From NCBI GenBank assembly GCA_016872875.1, contig VGYW01000500.1:1-5826 (forward strand): a stretch of 5,826 nt of DNA, read 5' to 3'. The notes beneath the pieces are model-generated. The model was not told where the DNA came from. It saw nothing but the letters and a program-made list of their open reading frames with translations, and made no database searches. How positions within the stretch are numbered: the first letter of the stretch is position 1; each line of letters opens with the position of its first letter. Made by a program: the position numbers and the translations under genes. Source of the DNA: Planctomycetota bacterium. Lineage in GTDB: Bacteria > Planctomycetota > PUPC01 > DSUN01. Below, in pieces: positions 1 through 4,862 of this stretch.

Positions 1-172
1 CGGCGGCTCTCCTTACCAAGGGTGTCCGGTGATCTCATACAACCACAGGATACCCGGGCCGCCGTCTCTATTTCAACGGAGTTCGGGACATCGCCGGGCC
101 AATTGAATTGTTGTCCCGCCCCACGAAGTCGTCCGCCTGGTCTCAGCCAAACCGCGCGGTCAACACACTGAG
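1..172. other. left-edge stretch without a supportable gene
   Basis: Two frames stay open to the left edge. One is on the plus strand and ends at a TGA at 169-171. The other is on the minus strand and runs off the window at base 1. Neither has a recognisable motif or a clear coding bias, and both lack an assignable beginning or end. No tRNA-like, rRNA-like or repeat structure was seen. It could be intergenic sequence or the remnant of a gene continuing to the left, and nothing here decides between these. Confidence 0.5.
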
Positions 173-397
173 ATGGCTTTTGAGTGCGCAACCCTGTCGG
201 TTAGCGCCATTCCAAGAAGCCTGCGGTGTAGCGATGCTGGTTTGGCGGAAGCAGTAGCCGAGAGCATCCGGTCCGGTCGAGACTTTGCAGACGTTAAGGA
301 GATTATGAATAAGCTGAGCAGTGACTTGTTCTGCCTGAACCTGAGCGCCCGCGCGCAAGTCGAGAACGCTCTACGCCGCCATCGCCATGAAGTCTGA
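173..397 (+). CDS. possible small hypothetical protein (weak candidate)
   Basis: A 74-codon ATG frame ending in TGA at 395-397. The second half (around residues 24-70) reads like a soluble, helix-forming protein with mixed charge, including GRDFADVKEIMNKL and ARAQVENALRRHRHEV. I recognise no family. Against it: the sequence before the ATG offers only a GAG touching the start codon rather than a spaced Shine-Dalgarno. Third-position GC is clearly lower than in the neighbouring genes, and no promoter was seen. It points toward the MNT/HEPN operon's 3' end (tail to tail, 36 bases apart). It may be a real small gene, a decayed gene or a chance frame. Competing minus-strand frames over the same bases are of lower-quality composition. 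Confidence 0.25.
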   Translation: MAFECATLSVSAIPRSLRCSDAGLAEAVAESIRSGRDFADVKEIMNKLSSDLFCLNLSARAQVENALRRHRHEV

Positions 398-433
398 GCA
401 ACTCGACATCGCCGGCTTCGGCGCGGCGGCGGA

Positions 434-607
434 TCAGGGCTTAGTCGAGTTGACAAGGGCCTCGGAGCGGTCGCGCACCATGCGGTCGGGATACTTCTTC
501 TCCAACTCTCGGTAATGGTCGCAGAGGGCCTTTGTGTCGTGGCCGAAGCGTGCCGAGATGCGGTGGCGGACGGCGCGAATCTGGCCAATCGGAGGACCAG
601 GTTTCAT
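434..607 (-). CDS. small hypothetical protein, third gene of the MNT/HEPN operon
   Basis: A 57-residue basic, probably helical protein beginning MKPGPPIGQIRAVRHRIS and continuing with ARFGHDTKALCDHYRELEKKYPDRMV. The ATG at 607-605 overlaps the TGA of the HEPN gene (606-604) in an ATGA arrangement, so translation is probably coupled by re-initiation. An upstream in-frame ATG at 700 would extend the protein by 31 residues inside the HEPN gene with poor composition, so I reject it. The layout (a short 'I..IR..R...ARFGHD...L...Y..LE..Y..R' protein) resembles small uncharacterised proteins that I recall being encoded next to toxin-antitoxin or nucleotidyltransferase genes. That resemblance is from memory of the pattern, not a search. 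No enzymatic motif or membrane segment is visible. It may be an accessory antitoxin subunit or an unrelated passenger; the function is unknown. Confidence 0.7.
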   Translation of the reverse strand: MKPGPPIGQIRAVRHRISARFGHDTKALCDHYRELEKKYPDRMVRDRSEALVNSTKP

Positions 608-1032
608 CGCTTCATCCCATCGGTATCGAGTGGTTCCACAGGCGTGGTGGGCATGCTGCTCCGCGCGCAAGCCAAAACTCTCTCGGCGATGCCGAGGCAC
701 TGCTGGGCGATTCGTTCGTCAGGGTAGAAACGGGGCAGAACTGAAGCGACAGGGTACTTCGAGGGAAGGTAGACGGAGTCGAGCAGGTCGCACTCGTCAT
801 CGCTCAGTTCGATGGCGGTGCCGGCCTTGGCCAGGTCGTCGCGCAGTTCGCGGATGCTGTGGGTCTTCTTGAGGGGCAGTCCTCTGGTGAAGCAGAGAGT
901 CTTGAGGGCCTTCTCGGTCGCCTGTTGGGCGTTGTGGATGCAGGAATTGAGGAGGCGGCTCTCAAGGGTGAGTGTGGCGACGCGGAGGTTCTCCTCCGCG
1001 TAAGCAAGCCACTCCCCAGCCTCATCGTTCAT
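604..1032 (-). CDS. HEPN domain protein (partner of MNT nucleotidyltransferase)
   Basis: A 142-residue all-helical HEPN protein of the PF05168 kind. The family hallmark is visible at residues 33-45 (HNAQQATEKALKT), followed by KKTHSIREL (55-63, the usual 'tH.i.eL') and the C-terminal segment SKYPVASVLPRFYPDE (91-106). These match the typical helix-turn-helix bundle order. A short Pro/Thr-rich tail follows residue 125. HEPN proteins of MNT pairs act as the toxin or RNA-directed partner in known type VII-like systems, with the MNT modifying or neutralising them. An R26-x6-H33 pair has the Rx4-6H spacing of HEPN ribonucleases. However, it sits in the N-terminal half, so whether it is catalytic is open. 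The ATG at 1032 was chosen because it starts the domain, overlaps the MNT stop by 11 bases, and has AGGTGG just upstream (1041-1036). A longer in-frame start at 1209 would only read through the MNT gene. Cytoplasmic. Confidence 0.88.
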   Translation of the reverse strand: MNDEAGEWLAYAEENLRVATLTLESRLLNSCIHNAQQATEKALKTLCFTRGLPLKKTHSIRELRDDLAKAGTAIELSDDECDLLDSVYLPSKYPVASVLPRFYPDERIAQQCLGIAERVLACARSSMPTTPVEPLDTDGMKR

Positions 1033-1321
1033 AGACCACCTCGCCTTTGGCGACCTCGTCCAGGAATGGGCCGGCGGCGCCGGTGGCGCGGATAGGGACG
1101 ATGTCGAGCGGGATACGCCTGGCGATCGCGCGGGTAGCGCGACGGTACTTGAGCGCAAGGGGAAGGTAATCCTCATCGCTGTCCTGGAACACTGCCACGT
1201 CCAGGTCATGCGGGGCCGGGTCGGTGAGGAAGGAGCCGAATATGACGACGCGGCGCACTTCCTCCTCCTTGCTGAGGCACGCAGCCAGTTGCCGCTTGAT
1301 CTCGTCCTTGGCTATTGGCAT
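1022..1321 (-). CDS. minimal nucleotidyltransferase (MNT), antitoxin-like
   Basis: A 99-residue single-domain nucleotidyltransferase of the polymerase-beta fold, MNT group. The signature is VVIFGS (residues 25-30), then the metal-binding pair D39-L-D41 (PHDLDVAVF), then a third carboxylate at D73 (PLDIVPI). This is the complete G-S...DxD...D triad expected of an active enzyme. The loop between GS and DxD is about two residues shorter than in the common GSxARG...SDIDL form. In MNT/HEPN systems this protein is the antitoxin; characterised members transfer AMP from ATP to their HEPN partner. First gene of the operon: its promoter lies at 1349-1377 and AAGGAG at 1333-1328 precedes the ATG by six bases. 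Its 3' end overlaps the HEPN start. AMPylation by this particular protein is inferred from the family. Confidence 0.9.
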   Translation of the reverse strand: MPIAKDEIKRQLAACLSKEEEVRRVVIFGSFLTDPAPHDLDVAVFQDSDEDYLPLALKYRRATRAIARRIPLDIVPIRATGAAGPFLDEVAKGEVVYER

Positions 1322-1348
1322 CGCGCGCTCCTTGGCCCCCCTGCGACT

Positions 1349-1377
1349 ATCCTAGCCAAGCGCTGGCCTTTCGTCAA
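1349..1377 (-). promoter_or_regulatory. sigma70-like promoter of the MNT/HEPN operon
   Basis: On the minus strand, TTGACG (1377-1372) is followed by a 17-base spacer and TAGGAT (1354-1349). The first box matches five of six consensus bases, the second four of six, and the spacing is ideal. The predicted transcript would begin near 1342, about 20 bases before the MNT start codon, with AAGGAG in between. The -35 box begins only 17 bases past the stop codon of the upstream oxidoreductase gene. The operon could therefore also receive read-through from that gene. Confidence 0.6.
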
Positions 1378-1393
1378 CTGGGGCCTTGCTGAC

Positions 1394-2533
1394 TCACCCC
1401 ACGCACCACGAGGCGGTGTCCACGGTCTCCAGCTTGCCGCTGTCGGCGGAGCGGAGGCCGGCGTCGAGAATGGCCTGGGCGTTGAGGTTGAAGATGGCAT
1501 CCAGCGTGGGGTGGACCGGCTCGCCGGTTTCGAGGTGGTGGATGTACTCGTAGGCGATGTTGTGGCGGCCCTGGGGGAGGGGGTCGGGCTGGTGGAGGGT
1601 GGTCTTGCCGCCGCCGCGCTCCTCGCGGACGTGTTGGCCGCCGTCGGGGGCCTTCTCGATGACGAGGACGCCCGTGGTGCCGTAGATGATCGGGCCGTAG
1701 GGCACGCCGTGGTCCCAGGTGGTCCAGGAGCCCTCGAAGAGTCCCATCGCGCCGGGGAAGCGGACGAGCATGGCCCCGTTGTCGTCGGCGTCGCCGAACG
1801 GGCTGTTGAGGTTGCCGCGGAGGCCCACGGCGGAGATGGCCATCTCGCCGATGACCCAGTAGCTGAACATGGCGCCGTAGCAGCAGTAGTCGAGCATGGC
1901 GCCGCCGCCGGTGTGGATGTAGTGCCACCAGGTTGCGCCGAGCTCGGTGGCGGTGAGGGGGGCGGCCTCCTGGGTGACGCCCTCGTGCTTGGCCCCTGAG
2001 CCGAGGGGGCCGGTGTGGCCGCCGCGCCACTTGATTTCGAGGACGCGGCCGATGGCGCCAGCATCGGCGAGTGCCTTGGCCTTCCTTGAGGCGGGGCTCC
2101 AGGTCATGGGCCAGTTGACGAGCATCGTGGTGCCGGCGGCCTTGACGGCGCGGACCATGCTGAGCGCGTCGCTCATCGTCATCGCCATCGGCTTCTCGAC
2201 GCACACGCTCGTGCCCGCCGCGGCGCAGGCCTCGACAACGTCGGGGTGCTTCGCGTTCTCGGAGCAGCAGACCACGATGTCGAGCTTCTCCTTCGCCAGC
2301 ATCTCGCGGTAGTCGTCGTAGGCCTTGGGCACGCCGAAGTCTTTGAGGGCGTGCTTGAGGTTCCATCTGCGCGTGTAGGGGCCTTCGCGCAGCTCGGGCC
2401 TATCAGGCACGGTGTCGGCGCAGGCGCCGAGTTTGACCTGGGGGTGCTGCGCGAAGAGGCCCAGGACGTTGTTGATGTGCATGTGCGCGAAGCCGATCGC
2501 GCCGACACGATACTGCTTGCCCTTCTTCGCCAT
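1394..2533 (-). CDS. Gfo/Idh/MocA family oxidoreductase with tyrosine-type active site
   Basis: A 379-residue two-domain NAD(P)-dependent dehydrogenase. The N-terminal Rossmann domain (about 7-125) starts with VGAIGFAHMH (10-19). The usual GxGxx(A/G) loop appears as GxxGxA, with alanine 16 replacing the second core glycine. The catalytic lysine is K114 in VEKPMA. In the C-terminal domain, GGGAMLDYCCYG (209-220) corresponds to the family's D-x-G-x-H-x-x-D motif. Here it reads D215-Y-C-C-Y219, so tyrosine replaces the catalytic histidine. Tyrosine at this site is known in glucose-fructose oxidoreductase and dimeric dihydrodiol dehydrogenase. Members oxidise or reduce sugars, inositols or related polyols; the substrate cannot be read here. 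No signal peptide is seen, so probably cytoplasmic. The ATG at 2533 is chosen because AGGAGGT lies five bases upstream; an in-frame extension to 2659 would translate the CACGGAC repeat. Downstream partner of the oxidoreductase ending at 2669. Confidence 0.92.
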   Translation of the reverse strand: MAKKGKQYRVGAIGFAHMHINNVLGLFAQHPQVKLGACADTVPDRPELREGPYTRRWNLKHALKDFGVPKAYDDYREMLAKEKLDIVVCCSENAKHPDVVEACAAAGTSVCVEKPMAMTMSDALSMVRAVKAAGTTMLVNWPMTWSPASRKAKALADAGAIGRVLEIKWRGGHTGPLGSGAKHEGVTQEAAPLTATELGATWWHYIHTGGGAMLDYCCYGAMFSYWVIGEMAISAVGLRGNLNSPFGDADDNGAMLVRFPGAMGLFEGSWTTWDHGVPYGPIIYGTTGVLVIEKAPDGGQHVREERGGGKTTLHQPDPLPQGRHNIAYEYIHHLETGEPVHPTLDAIFNLNAQAILDAGLRSADSGKLETVDTASWCVG

Positions 2534-2538
2534 TTCTG

Positions 2539-2545
2539 ACCTCCT
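2539..2545 (-). promoter_or_regulatory. strong ribosome binding site deciding the start of the distal oxidoreductase
   Basis: On the minus strand AGGAGGT precedes the ATG at 2533 by five bases. It is an almost perfect anti-16S match. It fixes the start at MAKKGKQYR and rules out the upstream in-frame ATG at 2659. Confidence 0.85.
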
Positions 2546-2564
2546 GTGTAGTGCGAACCAGATC

Positions 2565-2646
2565 ACACGGACGAACACGGACATACACGGACGGGCAGCG
2601 CTACGCCCTGCGACACGAGTCCGTGTCTGTCCGTGTCTGTCCGTGT
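2565..2646. repeat. 3+3 copy CACGGAC inverted repeat, potential long hairpin
   Basis: ACACGGAC occurs at 2565-2572, 2575-2582 and 2585-2592. Its complement GTCCGTGT occurs at 2619-2626, 2629-2636 and 2639-2646. Both arms have an exact 10-base period. The arms pair over 28 positions with only the two-base spacers imperfect, around a 26-base loop (2593-2618) that itself contains GGGC/GCCC (2593-2596 and 2605-2608). It lies wholly in the 135-base spacer between the two oxidoreductase genes. There is no T-run on either side, so it is not a standard rho-independent terminator. Possible roles include mRNA stabilisation or processing between the two cistrons, attenuation, a phased protein-binding array, or a dispersed intergenic repeat element. 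Confidence 0.9.
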
Positions 2647-2668
2647 CAGAAGCAACCAACGCCCTTTC

Positions 2669-3769
2669 CTACGCAAGAGCGATCTCCCGGCCCTTCGCCG
2701 CCGATTCGTAGAGGGCGTCGAGGGTCTTGATGACGTTGAGGACCTCTTCGCGGGTGACGAGGAGCTTCTCATCGCCACGGATGACCTTGACGAAGTGCTC
2801 GGCCTCCTCCCAGTGGCCGCTGAAGGCGACGTTGCGGCCGCCGGGCACCTGGGGCGCCACGTTCACCTGGTAGCTGCCCATGTTAGTCACAAGCGTCAGC
2901 GGGTCAAGGACGAGTCCGCCCGCGGTGCCGAGGACTATCGTGTGGCCGGTGTTCTGGGGGACGTTTGCGGCCCAAGAGGTCTTGAAGGCGACGGTAGCGC
3001 CGCCGTCGAGGCGGATGAAGCCTGCGGCCATGTCCTCCACGTCGAAGTCGCGGTAGTCGTATGGCCGCGGGGTGAGGACTCCGAGTGGCGCCCCGCTGTC
3101 GGCGAGCGAGGTGGCCAGCCCTTCGTCGCGGTTGCCGAACTTCGTGTAGGTGGCTCCGCTGACGGCGACGACCTTCGGGTTGCCCATGAGCCAGAAGAGG
3201 AGGTCAATGGCGTGGACGCCGAGGTCGTAGACGGGACCGCCGGCCGAGTGCTCTTTCTGGTGGAACTGCCCCCAGGTTGGGATGCCGCGTCGGCGGAGGA
3301 AGTAGGTTTCGGCGAAGTACATCTCGCCGAGTCGGCCCGAGGCGCAGATTTCCTTGGCGGCGCGCGACCGCTCGGAGAAGCGCGAGCTCTGGCCCACGAA
3401 GAGGATGCGCTTCGCCGCGTCCGCCGCCTCGAACATCTCGACGGCGTTGGCGTGCGAGGTGGAGACCGGCTTCTCGCACAGCACGTGCGCGCCCGCCTTG
3501 AGCGCCGCGATGGCCTGCTCCTTGTGGTAGGAGTTCGGCGTGCACACGCTCACGATGTCGAGCTTCTGCTCCTTGAGCATGCGCCGCCAGTCGCCGTAGG
3601 CGTGCCTGGCGCCGTAGCTCTTGGCGACGAGCGCCGCGCGGTCGGCCAACACGTCGGCCACCGCGGCCAGCTCCACGTCGTCGGCCAGGTTCTTCCAGGC
3701 CGGGATGTGGCCTGAGACGGCGATCATCCCGGTGCCGATGATTCCCACGCTGAGCTTCTTGCGGGCCAC
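2669..3769 (-). CDS. Gfo/Idh/MocA family oxidoreductase, canonical active site
   Basis: A 366-residue NAD(P)-dependent dehydrogenase of full family length. The Rossmann domain opens with VGIIGTGMIA (8-17, glycines at 9, 12 and 14), with an acidic D39 at the end of beta-2 (VADV) that may favour NAD. Next come CTPNSYH (76-82) and the catalytic CEKPVS (E99-K100-P101). The C-terminal alpha/beta domain carries GGPVYDLGVHAIDLL, giving D182-L-G-V-H186-A-I-D189, the complete catalytic and substrate-binding signature. The family oxidises or reduces sugar and polyol hydroxyls; the true substrate is unknown. No signal peptide or Tat motif, so cytoplasmic. The start is GTG at 3769, fixed by AAGGAGG six bases upstream; the stop is TAG. 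It is the promoter-proximal gene of a pair with the oxidoreductase that starts at 2533. The 135-base spacer contains a large inverted repeat. A strong promoter is at 3815-3844. Confidence 0.95.
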   Translation of the reverse strand: MARKKLSVGIIGTGMIAVSGHIPAWKNLADDVELAAVADVLADRAALVAKSYGARHAYGDWRRMLKEQKLDIVSVCTPNSYHKEQAIAALKAGAHVLCEKPVSTSHANAVEMFEAADAAKRILFVGQSSRFSERSRAAKEICASGRLGEMYFAETYFLRRRGIPTWGQFHQKEHSAGGPVYDLGVHAIDLLFWLMGNPKVVAVSGATYTKFGNRDEGLATSLADSGAPLGVLTPRPYDYRDFDVEDMAAGFIRLDGGATVAFKTSWAANVPQNTGHTIVLGTAGGLVLDPLTLVTNMGSYQVNVAPQVPGGRNVAFSGHWEEAEHFVKVIRGDEKLLVTREEVLNVIKTLDALYESAAKGREIALA

Positions 3770-3775
3770 GGGGAG

Positions 3776-3782
3776 CCTCCTT
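3776..3782 (-). promoter_or_regulatory. ribosome binding site for the GTG-started oxidoreductase
   Basis: AAGGAGG on the minus strand lies six bases before a GTG at 3769. The frame has no ATG near the N-terminal Rossmann strand, so this site is what supports the GTG as the true start. Confidence 0.85.
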
Positions 3783-3814
3783 GGGGGTTAGAGGTCGAGC
3801 CAGAACACCAGGGT

Positions 3815-3844
3815 CTTATACACCAGACCCGCCGCCCGTGTCAA
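3815..3844 (-). promoter_or_regulatory. sigma70-like promoter of the oxidoreductase pair
   Basis: On the minus strand a perfect TTGACA (3844-3839) is followed after 18 bases by TATAAG (3820-3815), five of six consensus bases. Transcription would begin near 3808, leaving about 40 bases of leader before the GTG. It sits back to back with the plus-strand promoter at 3871-3899, with 26 bases between the two -35 boxes. Confidence 0.7.
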
Positions 3845-3852
3845 CTGCGGGA

Positions 3853-3869
3853 GGCATTGTCGGCATGTC
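3853..3869. repeat. short direct repeat between divergent promoters
   Basis: GGCATTGTC (3853-3861) is followed directly by GGCATGTC (3862-3869), a repeat with one base missing. It occupies the gap between the two outward-facing -35 boxes, where a regulator acting on both promoters could bind. The repeat is short and could be chance. Confidence 0.3.
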
Positions 3870-3870
3870 C

Positions 3871-3899
3871 TTGACTGATGGCGCAAGGGGGGGTATAAT
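3871..3899 (+). promoter_or_regulatory. sigma70-like promoter of the REC-GGDEF gene
   Basis: TTGACT (3871-3876), a 17-base spacer, then a perfect TATAAT (3894-3899). The spacer ends in a run of seven G. The predicted start near 3906 gives a leader of about 54 bases. A modest Shine-Dalgarno, GGAAG at 3950-3954, lies five bases before the ATG at 3960. Confidence 0.75.
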
Positions 3900-3959
3900 G
3901 GTCGTGCAACTGGCGGGGCGACCGTCGCGTTTACCCTGGGGACCGTTTCGGAAGTAGCT

Positions 3960-4844
3960 ATGGATGCGAGGCAGATCAGCATCCTGCTCGTCGAGAGCAA
4001 CCCGAGCGACGAGCGCTCGATCCGCAGCTTGCTCGTCAGCACGAAGGACGTGACAGTGCGCTTTCAGACGGTCGGGCGGCTCGACGAGGGGCTGGAGCGC
4101 TTGAGCTCGGACCGCTTCGACGTGGTGCTCCTGGACACTGAGCTCCCCGACAGCTCGGGCGTGAAGACCGTGGCGAAGGCCCACGCCCACGTCCCCAGCG
4201 TGCCCATCGTGGCCCTTACCGACCGGGACGACGAGGCGGCCGGCGCCAGCGCGGTGTGGGCCGGGGCCCAGGACTACCTGGTGAAGGGGCAGGTGGACGC
4301 CGCGCTGCTCCTGCGCGCCATCCGCTACGCCATCAGCACGCAGGGCGCCAGGGACACCCTCCGGCAGCAGTCGCTCCTCGACGGCGCCACCGGCCTCTAC
4401 AACCGCGAGGCGTTCCTCTCCGTGGCCCAGCGCGACCTGAAGCTGGCGCGCCGCAGGGAGGAGCGGGTGGTCCTGTTGCTGGTCCACGCCGCGGGACTCG
4501 CCCGCCTCGCCGCCACCCTGGGGGCCGACCACGAGCAGAGAGCCTATGCCGAGCTGGCCCAGGTGCTGAAGGGCACCTTCCGCGAGACCGACCTCCTCGG
4601 CCGTGTGAGCCCCGACGAGTTCGCGGTCCTCGCGCTCGACGTGGCCCCCGGCGCCAGCGAGGTGCTGGCCGCCCGGGTCCGCAAGAGGCTTCTCATGCTC
4701 CCGAGCCATCCCGGCTGGCTCTCCTTCACGGTCGCCGCCATCAGCGTCGAGCCCAGCTCGGGGCTTTCGGCCCAGGAGCTCCTCGCAAGGGCGGCGGCCG
4801 AATGCCGAAACCCACCATCCCGCGATGCCCAGGGGACGCCCTGA
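3960..4844 (+). CDS. response regulator receiver domain fused to degenerate GGDEF domain
   Basis: A 294-residue cytoplasmic signalling protein. The REC domain spans about 6-122, with the phosphoacceptor D59 (VVLLDTELPD), T87 (VALTD) and K109 (DYLVKG). The acidic pocket is E12-S13 rather than the usual two acids. A short linker leads to a GGDEF-type domain (about 139-283) with the family start DGATGLYNREAF (141-152). Its catalytic parts are lost. The signature is SPDEF (217-221), the metal-binding DxDxFKxxND segment reads HAAGLARLAA (176-185), and the C-terminal DxALYxAK is absent. The inhibitory-site motif R208-E-T-D211 is kept exactly five residues before the signature. It is therefore probably not an active diguanylate cyclase but may bind c-di-GMP or act as a phosphorylation-dependent scaffold; that part is inference. 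No histidine kinase is encoded nearby. It has its own promoter, divergent from the oxidoreductase pair. Confidence 0.92.
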   Translation: MDARQISILLVESNPSDERSIRSLLVSTKDVTVRFQTVGRLDEGLERLSSDRFDVVLLDTELPDSSGVKTVAKAHAHVPSVPIVALTDRDDEAAGASAVWAGAQDYLVKGQVDAALLLRAIRYAISTQGARDTLRQQSLLDGATGLYNREAFLSVAQRDLKLARRREERVVLLLVHAAGLARLAATLGADHEQRAYAELAQVLKGTFRETDLLGRVSPDEFAVLALDVAPGASEVLAARVRKRLLMLPSHPGWLSFTVAAISVEPSSGLSAQELLARAAAECRNPPSRDAQGTP

Positions 4845-4862
4845 CCCGTATCTCCCACAGGA

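Noticed and set aside
410..423. CGCCG-GCTT-CGGCG hairpin downstream of the small third gene, as a terminator
   Set aside because: The stem is only five pairs and no T-run follows on the minus strand, so it does not qualify as a rho-independent terminator.
1208..1999. 263-codon open frame on the plus strand
   Set aside because: It is antisense to the distal oxidoreductase and part of the MNT gene. Its translation is dominated by V, A, G and E repeats typical of the complement of GC-rich coding DNA, and it shows no motif.
2565..2646. CRISPR array or riboswitch
   Set aside because: The repeat units are eight bases with two-base spacers and occur as inverted sets, unlike CRISPR repeats and spacers; no known riboswitch core was recognised.
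2534..2659. 42-residue N-terminal extension of the distal oxidoreductase
   Set aside because: The extension would translate the CACGGAC inverted repeat, and a near-perfect AGGAGGT sits five bases before the internal ATG at 2533, right at the Rossmann domain start.
2633..3715. 360-codon open frame on the plus strand
   Set aside because: It is the antisense of the canonical oxidoreductase, which has complete GxxGxG, EKP and DxGxHxxD motifs and a strong ribosome binding site on the other strand.
3816..4709. 297-codon open frame on the minus strand
   Set aside because: It is antisense to the REC-GGDEF gene and runs through its promoter region; low-complexity composition and no recognisable domain.
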